A DNA stretch of 29,614 nucleotides from JBGRQA01 sp041725895 (GCA_041725895.1 JBGRQA010000047.1:1-29614), one strand, 5' to 3'. Counted from the first letter of the stretch, positions 15,286 to 23,064 are shown. The notes: generated from the sequence alone by a model not told the origin. Made by a program: numbers and translations.

Positions 15286-17784
15286 CTATTCTATGGTTAC
15301 AATGGTGATACCGCTGCCTCCGAACTGCACCCGCTCGTCACGGCAGGATTGAACCAACTGAACAGTTCCCAGGTAATCCCGAATCAGGTTTCGAAGAATT
15401 CCATGACCCGTTCCGTGCAGAATCCTAAATTCTTTCACCTCCAGCATAATGGCCTCATCCACATGATCCATCACCAATTGAAGGGCCTCATCACCTCGCA
15501 TTCCACGAACATCCAAATCGGGCTTAAAGCTCAGTTTCCGCTTGGAAATGCGCTCCTGAACCAGGGCGGAGGTTTGGTTAATTCCGCGATTCTCCTTCTT
15601 GGCCTGGGTCTTGCTAACCTTTGTCAAACGATTCACTTTAACAGATGTTAGTAAACTACCAAAGGCCACCACAGCAGTTTTGTTGTTCATTTCCACCACC
15701 TCGCCAATAGTAGTTTGCTTGTCCAACTTCACCATATCACCTTTTTGCAAACCGTCATCCTTTACTACCTTTTTCAATTTGGCTTTAGGGGCTGCAGCAC
15801 CTGTGGTTTCCTCTTCAGGTCGGAATTTCTTTTTCTTGTTCTGTCTATCCTTCAGCTTTTGGATCTTCCGGTTGATACGCTCCTCTTCCTCCAGGTTTTG
15901 AGTTACCACCTCCTCTTTGGAAGCCTCAAACTCTTTTCTGGCTTTCCGGGTACGTTCCTTCTCGGCTTTACTCTCCTTAATTTCCCGAATGGTTCGCTCA
16001 ATGGTTTTGTTGGCATCATCCAGCAATTGGCGCGCCTCTTCCTGGGCTTTCGCCAGAATCTGCTTCCGCAGTTTGGAAGTATCCTTCAATTCCGAATCGT
16101 ACCGCTCCACCAATTCGTCCAGCTTCTTCTCGTTTTTCCGGATCTTGCTTCGCTTGGTTTCCCAGTAACGCTTATCCCTAACAATATCACGAAGGTGCTT
16201 GTCGAAGTTGATATGATCTTCCCCAATCTTATCGGTAGCATCCTTCAGAATCTCCTCGGGCAATCCAATTTTCCTGGCAATCTCAAAAGCAAAGGAGGAG
16301 CCGGGTTTCCCTACAGCCAATTGGAAAAGAGGCTGCATCTGGTGAGAATCGTACAGCATGGCTCCGTTCTCGATGCCCTCGGCTTCGGAGCTGAAGTGTT
16401 TCAGGTTGGTGTAGTGAGTGGTAATCACCCCCCGCACCTCTCTACTATTAAGTTTTCCAAGAATGGATTCGGCAATTGCTCCCCCCAGCATAGGCTCGGT
16501 ACCGGTACCAAACTCATCAATAAGTATCATGGTTTCCTGGTTGGAATGACGCAGGAAGTATTTCATATTCATCAAGTGAGAACTATAGGTACTCAAATCG
16601 TTCTCAATGGACTGCTCATCCCCAATATCAATAAAGATGTGTTTGAAGACTCCGACCTTCGATTTTTCCTCCATAGGAACCAGGCAACCACACTGGAACA
16701 TATACTGTAACAAGCCAACGGTTTGCAGACAGACGGATTTCCCCCCCGCATTGGGTCCTGAAATCAGAATGATGCGTTGCTCTTCGTTGATCTCGATGTT
16801 CAATGGCACAACCTTTCGGCCTTCATTCTTAAGACTTAAAAAGAGCAAAGGATGACTGGCCTTTTCCCAAAGCACAGCAGGCTTGTTCTGCATTTGTGGC
16901 AGAATCCCCCTTACCTCAATGGCAAACAATGCCTTGGCTCGAATGAAATCGATCTGGGCCAGAAATTCGTAGGCCAGGAACAGGTCGCCAATATAGGGAC
17001 GAAGATTGGCCGTAAATTCTTGCAGAATACGGATAATCTCACGTCGCTCTGCATATTCCAGTTCCCGGATTTCGTTATTGGTTTCCACAATTTCGGCCGG
17101 CTCAATGTAGGAAGTCTTCCCGGTAGCCGACTCATCATGAACAATCCCCTTAATTTTCCGCTTGTAGGCAGAAGCAACGGGAATTACAATCCGTCCATCA
17201 CGAACCGAAAGAGATACATCACTGTCTACCCATCCATCCTTTTGGGCCTGGCGCAGTAAGCCATGCATTCGCTTGGATATGGTAGATTGTTTCTGGTGCA
17301 ATTGATTCCGGATAGACAGCAATTCAGGCGAAGCATTGTCCTTGATCCGTCCGTTTTTGGTAATAATCGCATTAATCCGCTCAAAAATATAAGGATACAC
17401 TCTTACATTCCCGGTTAACTTCTGAAGGTAAGGATACTCCTCCGGCTCCTTTCCCGCAAAGAAACGAAGAATGGCCGTAATGGATTCCAAAGACCGCTTC
17501 AGGTTGAACAACTCTTCCAACTCAAGGTAAGTTCCTTCAATTCGAACCTTATCAAGACTTCCCCGAACATCGAAAAAATAACCAACCGGGAAATTATCCT
17601 CCTCTTCACAAATGTGTTTGAATTCATTGGTCTCGTTTACCAAACGCTCCACCTCACTATAGGAGGATGAGAAACGGATGTTATCCACCAACTCTTTCCC
17701 AAGAGAACTCAAACATTTCTGTTTCAACAAATCACGGATTCGGTCAAAGCGAATCTTATTTTCAAAATTATTCGGATAGATCAC
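15286..17784 (-). CDS. mutS2: Endonuclease MutS2 with Smr domain
   Basis: 832 residues from GTG 17784. The start VIYPNNFENKIRFDRIRDLL matches the usual MutS2 N-terminus. The core and lever helices are followed by the ABC-type ATPase with Walker A ISGPNAGGKS (about 343-350), Walker B TMILIDEFGTG (about 420-427) and the conserved GAIAESIL and VITTHYTNLKHF. A long charged coiled coil (about 490-650) follows, then a KOW-like segment (GDMVKLDKQTTIGEVVEMN) and a C-terminal Smr domain (DVRGMRGDEAL, FRILHGTGHGILR). MutS2 suppresses homologous recombination and in some bacteria acts on collided ribosomes. An ATG at 17874 would add 30 residues of non-family sequence and lies upstream of the predicted promoter (17849-17856), so GTG is preferred. 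Confidence 0.94.
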   Translation of the reverse strand: MIYPNNFENKIRFDRIRDLLKQKCLSSLGKELVDNIRFSSSYSEVERLVNETNEFKHICEEEDNFPVGYFFDVRGSLDKVRIEGTYLELEELFNLKRSLESITAILRFFAGKEPEEYPYLQKLTGNVRVYPYIFERINAIITKNGRIKDNASPELLSIRNQLHQKQSTISKRMHGLLRQAQKDGWVDSDVSLSVRDGRIVIPVASAYKRKIKGIVHDESATGKTSYIEPAEIVETNNEIRELEYAERREIIRILQEFTANLRPYIGDLFLAYEFLAQIDFIRAKALFAIEVRGILPQMQNKPAVLWEKASHPLLFLSLKNEGRKVVPLNIEINEEQRIILISGPNAGGKSVCLQTVGLLQYMFQCGCLVPMEEKSKVGVFKHIFIDIGDEQSIENDLSTYSSHLMNMKYFLRHSNQETMILIDEFGTGTEPMLGGAIAESILGKLNSREVRGVITTHYTNLKHFSSEAEGIENGAMLYDSHQMQPLFQLAVGKPGSSFAFEIARKIGLPEEILKDATDKIGEDHINFDKHLRDIVRDKRYWETKRSKIRKNEKKLDELVERYDSELKDTSKLRKQILAKAQEEARQLLDDANKTIERTIREIKESKAEKERTRKARKEFEASKEEVVTQNLEEEERINRKIQKLKDRQNKKKKFRPEEETTGAAAPKAKLKKVVKDDGLQKGDMVKLDKQTTIGEVVEMNNKTAVVAFGSLLTSVKVNRLTKVSKTQAKKENRGINQTSALVQERISKRKLSFKPDLDVRGMRGDEALQLVMDHVDEAIMLEVKEFRILHGTGHGILRNLIRDYLGTVQLVQSCRDERVQFGGSGITIVTIE

Positions 17785-17848
17785 TATACTAATGGAATTA
17801 TTCTTTTGTACTTTAATACATTCTGCAAGCAATACAGAATTACTGGTA

Positions 17849-17856
17849 CAAAAATA
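17849..17856 (-). promoter_or_regulatory. Predicted -7 element of mutS2
   Basis: The minus strand reads TATTTTTG, an exact TAnnTTTG match. Predicted start of transcription is near 17842, giving a leader of about 58 nt to the GTG at 17784. Confidence 0.55.
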
Positions 17857-17930
17857 GTAAAAAGATAGGCCCAATTGCCTTTTCCTGCCCTATTTAGCAC
17901 CTTGTTTCCCGAAAACTTCGGGATAATTGC

Positions 17931-17938
17931 TAATTTTG
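17931..17938 (+). promoter_or_regulatory. Predicted -7 element of the zinc-ribbon gene
   Basis: TAATTTTG matches TAnnTTTG; the predicted leader to ATG 17977 is about 33 nt. The preceding CCCGAAAACTTCGGG (17908-17922) is a 6-bp inverted repeat (CCCGAA/TTCGGG) in the -10 to -35 interval and could be an operator. Confidence 0.55.
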
Positions 17939-17976
17939 TCCCAAATAAATTCGATTCCATACTAATATCAATCACA

Positions 17977-18210
17977 ATGGATTTTAATACTCAAGATGTA
18001 ATCATCGAATGTCATCATTGTAACAAGGAACTTATTGTTAAAGTTCTGGAAATTACCAATCATGCTACCGTAACTTGTCCCCACTGCAAGGCAAAGATGG
18101 ACCTAACAGCTAACGATCCCTCTGCACATTTGGGCGAGCAACCAACCTACCATCCTTTTGAGGGACTTGACCAGTATATTGAGGAAGTAAATAAGAAACG
18201 GAAAAAGTAA
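17977..18210 (+). CDS. Small zinc-ribbon protein
   Basis: 77 residues. Two CxxC knuckles, CHHC (about residues 12-15) and CPHC (about 33-36), spaced as in a rubredoxin-like/FYDLN-type zinc ribbon, followed by an acidic and then basic tail (EEVNKKRKK). It is probably cytosolic and binds one zinc; no function can be assigned. The ATG at 17977 is preferred to an in-frame ATG at 17875, which lies upstream of the promoter and would add hydrophobic sequence unrelated to the family. It is divergent from mutS2, and the PCC-domain gene starts 31 bp downstream, so the two are likely co-transcribed. Confidence 0.8.
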   Translation: MDFNTQDVIIECHHCNKELIVKVLEITNHATVTCPHCKAKMDLTANDPSAHLGEQPTYHPFEGLDQYIEEVNKKRKK

Positions 18211-18241
18211 GGGTATAGTTCCTATTTAAATTGACGAATTC

Positions 18242-18724
18242 GTGAAAAACATTGCAATAGCTCTCCTGCTTCTCCTCGTATTTATCAACTATTCCTGCAA
18301 GGAAATCTCTAGGGAAAAGCAGTCAGCAGCAGGCTATGCGCTGAGACTTTCTCCGGGGCAAGATCTTAAACTGGAACTGGAGAAATTTGTACAGGCAAAA
18401 CAATTACAGGCAAGCAGTGTGGTTACCTGTGTAGGCAGCTTAACCACTTTTAAAATAAGACCTGCCAATCAGAAGGATTTGCTGACCCTGAAAGGGCATT
18501 TTGAGATTGTATCCCTAACCGGAACTTTTGCTGATAAGGGCCAACACAATCATCTGCATATCTCGGTTTCCGACAGTACCGGTAGAACCATCGGAGGTCA
18601 CCTGGTAGAAGGAAACATCATCTACACCACTGCAGAAATTACTTTGCTGGATCTACCTCAACTTAAATTCACCCGGGAAGTTGATCCCCAAACCGGGTAC
18701 TATGAATTAAGTATAAAAGAATAG
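18242..18724 (+). CDS. PCC/PPC (DUF296) domain lipoprotein
   Basis: 160 residues with a GTG start. The N-terminus is a lipoprotein-like signal (IALLLLLVFINYSC-KE). The mature part matches the PCC (DUF296) domain: YALRLSPGQDLKLELEKFV, SSVVTCVGSLTTFKIR, the metal-site-like GQHNHLHISVSD and GGHLVEGNIIYTTAEI. PCC domains form trimers and occur in plant AHL DNA-binding proteins and in bacterial proteins often labelled DNA-binding. A predicted exported lipoprotein argues against DNA binding here and for a metal- or ligand-binding role outside the cytoplasm. It probably forms a two-gene unit with the zinc-ribbon gene, and a strong terminator follows. Confidence 0.87.
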   Translation: MKNIAIALLLLLVFINYSCKEISREKQSAAGYALRLSPGQDLKLELEKFVQAKQLQASSVVTCVGSLTTFKIRPANQKDLLTLKGHFEIVSLTGTFADKGQHNHLHISVSDSTGRTIGGHLVEGNIIYTTAEITLLDLPQLKFTREVDPQTGYYELSIKE

Positions 18725-18768
18725 GGCTGTAAGCATATCAGTTTTTATAAGAGATCTTTTATCTATTA

Positions 18769-18823
18769 TAAAAAAAGAAGTAAGCATATTTCCCTTTTTT
18801 GGGAAACTTCTTACTTCTTTTTT
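18769..18823. terminator. Bidirectional terminator between convergent genes
   Basis: The outer stem GAAGTAAG (18777-18784) with CTTACTTC (18810-18817) is flanked by A- and T-runs. An inner stem TTTCCC/GGGAAA (18789-18806) sits around a T6 loop. It separates the plus-strand PCC gene from the minus-strand GIN gene and can serve both. Confidence 0.85.
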
Positions 18824-18840
18824 ACTATCCGATTCTTTAA

Positions 18841-19566
18841 CTATCTGCGACTCACATCGCCTCCACTGGATTCACTACGATCCACCTCTTTAGGATTTCC
18901 ATAGTAATTCACATCACCGCCTGAACTTGCACTGGCCTTCAATCTTTCTACCGCATAGACAGAAACATCACCTCCACTGGATGCTTTAGCCTCACAGAAA
19001 CGAGCTTTCAGATCGCGGGCTCTTAAATCGCTGCCACTGCTGGCGCGGGCAAAAAAGGTTTCTACCTTTCCGCTCAAAACCGCATCGGCACCACTACTAA
19101 CAGAGCAGTACATTTCCCGGGCATTCACCATCAATTTCACATCGGCCCCACTACTCACCTCAATATCCAGGAAATCCAAATTCAGCTTCTCTTTGGAAAC
19201 TACATCACTTCCGGAGGAAGCATCCAACTCTTCGAGCTTGATAAAAGTAACGTATACTTTTCGTGAACTTGCCATTCTAATGTTTTCTTTGGTTTTCACG
19301 ATCAATTCATTTCCGCGAACTTCGGTTATTATAATATCCATTAAATTTTCGTCGGCCTCTACAGTAACACCTTCCTTATCCCCTTGGATTAAGTATACAT
19401 CCAAACCATTTCCGGTTGCAATACGCTTAAACGATCCAATTTCACGATTCTGGGTCGTCACATTTCCATTGCCTCTCACCCATTTGGCATTTACACAGGA
19501 AGTAGACATTATCATTACAACGAAACTAATCAGGAATAAACTATAGAACTGTCTTATACTTTTCAT
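18841..19566 (-). CDS. DUF2807 (GIN domain) lipoprotein
   Basis: 241 residues. The signal is MKSIRQFYSLFLISFVVMIM with a cysteine in MSTSC. The N-terminal half has the DUF2807 hallmark (GNGNVTTQNREIGSFKRIATGNGLDVYLIQGD). From about residue 115 come seven SSG[SGA]D turns (SSGSD, SSGAD, SSGAD, SSGSD, SSGGD, SSGGD, SSGGD) at about 15-25 residue intervals, fitting a right-handed beta-solenoid with one turn per repeat. GIN-domain proteins are exported and very common in Bacteroidota. Their function is unproven; the 'auto-transporter adhesin head' label is structural. It is monocistronic and convergent with the PCC gene. Confidence 0.9.
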   Translation of the reverse strand: MKSIRQFYSLFLISFVVMIMSTSCVNAKWVRGNGNVTTQNREIGSFKRIATGNGLDVYLIQGDKEGVTVEADENLMDIIITEVRGNELIVKTKENIRMASSRKVYVTFIKLEELDASSGSDVVSKEKLNLDFLDIEVSSGADVKLMVNAREMYCSVSSGADAVLSGKVETFFARASSGSDLRARDLKARFCEAKASSGGDVSVYAVERLKASASSGGDVNYYGNPKEVDRSESSGGDVSRR

Positions 19567-19958
19567 ATTTCTTCAAATTAGGGTTTATAATATCAGTTGA
19601 ATATGCATAAGACGCGAGTAAGCCAAATTTGGTTACAGGTAAACGGATGGTTTCTTCATCTAAAATCACTCCTCCTGATTATTTAACATTATTTAGATTA
19701 AAACCAAAGATGAATTAAACAAACCTACTACAACATAAGCCTATTTCTATTTTACATTAAAAAAAAACTCATTATATTTCATAAGACATCCTTTTAACCG
19801 AAAATTCAACCTACACTCAATTATTGATCGTTTATTGATAAGTATATCGATTCAATTTTATCTAAAGTTCAGTAAAGTATTTGAGCCGGATCTTCTCTTA
19901 ATCCCTTGAATCCGGAACAGAACTAAAGAGAATCATCAATTCTCATAAATGGTAAAAT
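19567..19958. other. Divergent intergenic region
   Basis: No gene seen. It contains a perfect 10-bp palindrome CCAAATTTGG near 19624, an 11-bp-spaced direct repeat TTATTGAT (19821-19828 and 19832-19839) and a hairpin CCGGAT/ATCCGG (19886-19891 with 19910-19915) in the likely leader of the next gene. No strict TAnnTTTG is found for either flanking gene. Confidence 0.5.
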
Positions 19959-20207
19959 ATGGCAAAAAAGAATGTTATAATCAGCTACAAAAATCTGGAT
20001 CATCAATTAATTGATGAAATCGAAAACCTCTATCCGAATGGAATAGAGCACCTGGTAAAAAAATATCCTATGGGGCCAGGAAAATCATTCTACGCTTTCC
20101 CATACGAAACCACAACAACAAACTACCTGATAAAAGTTGATGTAATACTGGATGTTACTTTTAATATGAGTCTGGAGAGAGAACCGGAATCCGAAGTCGT
20201 ATACTAA
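19959..20207 (+). CDS. Small conserved hypothetical protein
   Basis: 82 residues with no signal peptide, cysteine or membrane segment. The pattern MAKKNVIISYKNLDHQLIDEI, KYPMGPGKSFYAFPYETTTT and NYLIKVDVILDV suggests a compact alpha/beta fold. I recall similarly short Bacteroidota proteins beginning with KNVxISYK, but no function is known. The start is an ATG, with no strong alternative. The gene is convergent with the symporter gene, 113 bp away; an imperfect CCCG/CGG hairpin at 20236-20257 may end the transcript. Confidence 0.72.
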   Translation: MAKKNVIISYKNLDHQLIDEIENLYPNGIEHLVKKYPMGPGKSFYAFPYETTTTNYLIKVDVILDVTFNMSLEREPESEVVY

Positions 20208-20319
20208 GGAAAGAATGGTTGTGAAATCCAGGAAAGAGACAAAACCCGTTTCCGGATTTTGCCTTTTCGTATTTCTGTTGCTTCTGCAATGGTTGTCATT
20301 TGGCTTTGAAGCCCCCATG

Positions 20320-21540
20320 TTATTTTTCCCTTGCAACCTGATCCATAATAATGGCACAAGTTGCATCTCCGGTAATATTCAAAGCAGTACGAATCATGTC
20401 AAATACTCTATCCAAGGCATACAGCAATGGCAGACCAATAATAGGAATATCAGCGGCAACCAAAACGGCAACCACTAAAAGCGTAGGACCGGGAACTCCC
20501 GCCTGTCCGATTGATCCAATTGTTGCGGTCAAAATAATCGCCACGTACTCGCCAAATCCCAGGGTTTGATCAAACATTTGAGCAAAGAAAACAGCCACCA
20601 ATGCATAGTAAATAGCATTTCCATCCATATTGATGGTAGCTCCCAATGGTAGTACAAAAGAGGAGGTTTGTTTGGACACTCCCAGTTTTTCTTCACAAAT
20701 TTGCATATTCACAGGCAGAGTAGCCATGGAGGATGCCGTGGAAAAAGCCACCACCTGGGCTTCCCACATATAGGTAAAGAACTTTCGTATCGATTTCTTG
20801 GTGAACAGCTTCAATGTAAAAGGATAGAAAAGCAGACCATGTACGAATATAGCCCCAATGTAAACGAAGAACAGCTTCATTACCAGGGTCAAAATATCGA
20901 AACCAAAAGTTCCAATGGAATCGGCCATTAAACCAAATACACCAATAGGAGCAGTATACATCACTACTTTGATCATCCAGATCAGCGCCTCAACAACGTA
21001 ATTACAGCCTTTGGTTATGGCTTCACGTTTTGTTAGAGGTAAGGTGGACACACCAATGCCAAAAAACAGGCAAAAGAACAGAATCTGCAATATATTGCCT
21101 TCGGTTAAAGCTTTGATCGGATTGGCAGGGATCACCCCCATGATGGTCTCCCAAAATCCGGGTTGACTCACTTCTCCCGAAGCTTCCTTAATGTCAAACA
21201 GAGATTTAACCTCCTCTATTCTCAATCCTGTACCCGGTTGAAAAATTTCCCCAAACAGAAGTCCAATTACCACTGCAAAAGCGGTAGTCAACATATAAAA
21301 GACAAAAGTACCCAATCCCAGTTTCCCTGCCGATTTGGTAGCTCCCAAGGAAGCAGCACCTGAAATAATAGAAAATGCCACAAGAGGTATCACCAACATC
21401 TTAATCAATTGGATGAACACTGCCCCTAGGGGAGCAAATATACTGGCTTCTTTTCCCATAAAGACCCCAACAACAATTCCGACAATCATGGCCAGAATGA
21501 TCTGGAATCCTAAACTCTTGATCAACTTAGTTATTTTCAT
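20320..21540 (-). CDS. Dicarboxylate/amino acid:cation symporter (DAACS, GltP-type)
   Basis: 406 residues, the usual length for the glutamate transporter homologue (GltPh) fold. Membrane segments run throughout. Hairpin 1 has the Ser-rich STASSMATLP, TM7 has the cation-binding TINMDGNAIY, hairpin 2 has GSIGQAGVPGP, and TM8 has RVFDMIRTALNITGDATCA. The Arg in DMIRT and the final Asp correspond to the residues that bind acidic substrates, so glutamate/aspartate or C4-dicarboxylates are the likely cargo, driven by Na+ or H+. It is in the cytoplasmic membrane and transcribed alone. A near-consensus -7 (CATATTTG) at 21576-21583 on the minus strand may drive it. Confidence 0.93.
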   Translation of the reverse strand: MKITKLIKSLGFQIILAMIVGIVVGVFMGKEASIFAPLGAVFIQLIKMLVIPLVAFSIISGAASLGATKSAGKLGLGTFVFYMLTTAFAVVIGLLFGEIFQPGTGLRIEEVKSLFDIKEASGEVSQPGFWETIMGVIPANPIKALTEGNILQILFFCLFFGIGVSTLPLTKREAITKGCNYVVEALIWMIKVVMYTAPIGVFGLMADSIGTFGFDILTLVMKLFFVYIGAIFVHGLLFYPFTLKLFTKKSIRKFFTYMWEAQVVAFSTASSMATLPVNMQICEEKLGVSKQTSSFVLPLGATINMDGNAIYYALVAVFFAQMFDQTLGFGEYVAIILTATIGSIGQAGVPGPTLLVVAVLVAADIPIIGLPLLYALDRVFDMIRTALNITGDATCAIIMDQVAREK

Positions 21541-21905
21541 GATGAATTTTGATTAGTAATAACCCCTAAATTAAACAAATATGAGTTTCGAAAACGATTT
21601 CGCGGGATATTATACAATTGTTTATCTCATTTTTCATTTCTAAATATCACTATCATTAAAAAAGCTTAACAATTCTTCGGTTTTATCATACAATACAAAT
21701 ATGGGAAAACCTACTTTGTTCATGGAGGTTTGTAAACGCAGTTGAAACATATTTACTAAGCTTGTAAATCGATTGGATTCTAAACTTTCGCCACAATTTA
21801 AAATAAAGATCTGATTTAATTCTCAAACACGAACTTATCTCCACACAGCAATATTTTAAATTCGGAACAATCGGAGGCAGAACTAGTAAAGGGAGATGCT
21901 TTTCG

Positions 21906-21940
21906 AAAAGTAAATTTTAGCTCAGTATAATTTACTTTTT
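21906..21940 (+). terminator. Terminator-like hairpin without an obvious upstream gene
   Basis: AAAAGTAAATT (21906-21916) pairs perfectly with AATTTACTTTT (21929-21939) and is followed by further T residues. The only gene to its left is on the other strand, so it either shields the next promoter or ends an unannotated plus-strand RNA. Confidence 0.55.
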
Positions 21941-21965
21941 TATAACAATTCTCATTCAGGTTCCC

Positions 21966-21973
21966 TATATTTG
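21966..21973 (+). promoter_or_regulatory. Predicted -7 element of the small acidic protein gene
   Basis: TATATTTG is an exact TAnnTTTG match, 24 bp before the ATG at 21998. The predicted leader is about 18 nt. Confidence 0.6.
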
Positions 21974-21997
21974 TCCTAGACAAAAAAACGTAATATT

Positions 21998-22249
21998 ATG
22001 CTCCCAAAGTTTTTATTAGCAGACAATTCACAGGAATTACCAGACACAATTTTTATTGTGCACACCCAAAATCCCCGATGCATCATCGAATGTGATGTGG
22101 AAGATTTTAACTCCAACCAGGAGATTCACTGGATCGATCCTACCCCAAGTGAGTCGGTAGAAATAGAAGATCTGCTGGATGATGCCGAAGTTTTCTACAA
22201 CGACGAACTGGATAGCCAGGAAGACCTTTACGACGAAGAATTTGAGTAA
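21998..22249 (+). CDS. Small acidic conserved protein
   Basis: 83 residues, strongly acidic, especially the C-terminal third (EIEDLLDDAEVFYNDELDSQ, then EEFE). The N-terminal part, MLPKFLLADNSQELPDTIFIVHTQNPRCIIECDVEDF, resembles short Bacteroidota hypothetical proteins; no function is known. No signal peptide. It has a clear promoter and short leader. A 10-bp perfect hairpin follows the stop, then the PspC gene. Confidence 0.82.
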   Translation: MLPKFLLADNSQELPDTIFIVHTQNPRCIIECDVEDFNSNQEIHWIDPTPSESVEIEDLLDDAEVFYNDELDSQEDLYDEEFE

Positions 22250-22268
22250 GCTTAAATATAATATTTGG

Positions 22269-22296
22269 TAATTTCCTGTGTTCCCGCAGGAAATTA
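22269..22296 (+). promoter_or_regulatory. Perfect hairpin between the acidic-protein and PspC genes
   Basis: TAATTTCCTG (22269-22278) and CAGGAAATTA (22287-22296) pair over 10 bp with an 8-nt loop. No T-run follows, so it is not a standard terminator. It lies 20 bp before the PspC start and could be an mRNA processing or attenuation element, or a palindromic operator. Confidence 0.5.
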
Positions 22297-22316
22297 TCTC
22301 CTTATACTTTCTACTT

Positions 22317-22514
22317 ATGACACGAAGACTGACCAGATCATCCAATAAATTCATTGCAGGTGTTTGCGCCGGAATCGCAGAACATCTGGGATGGGACGTA
22401 ACTATGGTTCGAATCCTTTTCCTTTTGGTTTCTATATTTAGTGCCGCCTTCCCCGGAATCCTGGTCTACATCATCCTTTGGATTGTGATGCCCGATTACG
22501 ATCAGAGATACTAA
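22317..22514 (+). CDS. PspC-domain membrane protein
   Basis: 65 residues. It is a minimal PspC domain: RRLTRSSNKFIAGVCAGIAEHLGWDVTMVRILFLL, then one long hydrophobic helix (VSIFSAAFPGILVYIILWIVMP). PspC-domain proteins sit in the inner membrane and take part in envelope-stress responses, often as anti-sigma-like regulators, though stand-alone versions are uncharacterised. The ATG at 22317 is preferred over an in-frame ATG at 22278, which lies within the hairpin region. It may be co-transcribed with the acidic-protein gene. Confidence 0.88.
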   Translation: MTRRLTRSSNKFIAGVCAGIAEHLGWDVTMVRILFLLVSIFSAAFPGILVYIILWIVMPDYDQRY

Positions 22515-22576
22515 ATAGCTACGATCCGCTAGTAGCAAGCCACAAGTCTCCATTCTCATTTCCTAAAAGATCTATT

Positions 22577-22609
22577 CAATCTGCGTTCTTTTAAAGAAGA
22601 TGCAGATTG
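22577..22609 (+). terminator. Long hairpin downstream of the PspC gene
   Basis: CAATCTGC (22577-22584) pairs with GCAGATTG (22602-22609), and inside it TTCTT pairs with AAGAA around a short loop. Only a weak T-rich tail follows. It is the likely 3' end of the PspC transcript, about 60 nt after the stop. Confidence 0.5.
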
Positions 22610-22875
22610 GTTCATTGTATCTTATACATTCAATTGGTTTCATAATTAATTTGGGTTGAACTATATAGACATCCTGTCCCGCCTTTTGAAATGAAGATAA
22701 AAAAAGATTCGCATTTCAATCTTGTACATTCCAATAGTTTAAGTCGAAAACCTGCAACTCTGAAACCGAAACATTCAAACGTTGCTTACAACTCACCTTC
22801 CAATACCGTTTCCTTCCTTTCAACGCCCCTATTCATCTACTTATCAATTATGTTACAGAACAGGTCAAAAATAAT

Positions 22876-22919
22876 ATTGCAGTCATTTCGTAGTATGCTT
22901 TTTCAGTTATTTTTGCAGC
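22876..22919 (+). promoter_or_regulatory. Promoter module ATTGCAGT-N24-TATTTTTGCAGC (OMP gene)
   Basis: ATTGCAGT is at 22876-22883 and TATTTTTGCAGC, with its TAnnTTTG -7, at 22908-22919. Blocks and 24-bp spacing are identical to those at 12636-12679. Predicted transcription start is near 22922. Confidence 0.65.
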
Positions 22920-23064
22920 GATTTTAAACACTCAACACAAACAACATGAGCAGCATCAACTGCCTGGAACTGACGAACTCCGGAATTTGATTCTGTTAAC
23001 AACTAACACCAGTGTCTGAATGCTATTCCATGGCTTCGCACACTGCAAACAACCTTAAAAACGA

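Larger units (their letters stand above)
21541..21997. other. Divergent intergenic region with orphan terminator-like hairpin
   Basis: No convincing gene. A plus-strand hairpin with a T-run at 21906-21940 and a promoter at 21966-21973 are described separately. A 14-codon frame at 21701 is too short to support. Confidence 0.5.
22515..23064. other. Long non-coding stretch and leader of the OMP gene
   Basis: 550 bases without a supportable gene. It holds a hairpin (22577-22609), the promoter module (22876-22919) and a leader of about 143 nt containing a 14-codon frame (22946-22990) and a CAGTGT/ACACTG pairing (23010-23015 with 23040-23045). A 78-codon plus frame at 22691-22927 overlaps the promoter and has no family-like features. 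Confidence 0.55.

Noticed and set aside
15715..16710. 331-codon plus-strand open frame
   Set aside because: It lies entirely antisense to mutS2, whose family match is complete there; the translation has no recognisable features.
20215..20478. 87-codon plus-strand frame with a hydrophobic N-terminus
   Set aside because: It overlaps 159 bp of the DAACS symporter coding end and loses protein-like character there.
22691..22927. 78-codon plus-strand frame
   Set aside because: It runs through the promoter module at 22876-22919 and has no recognisable protein features.
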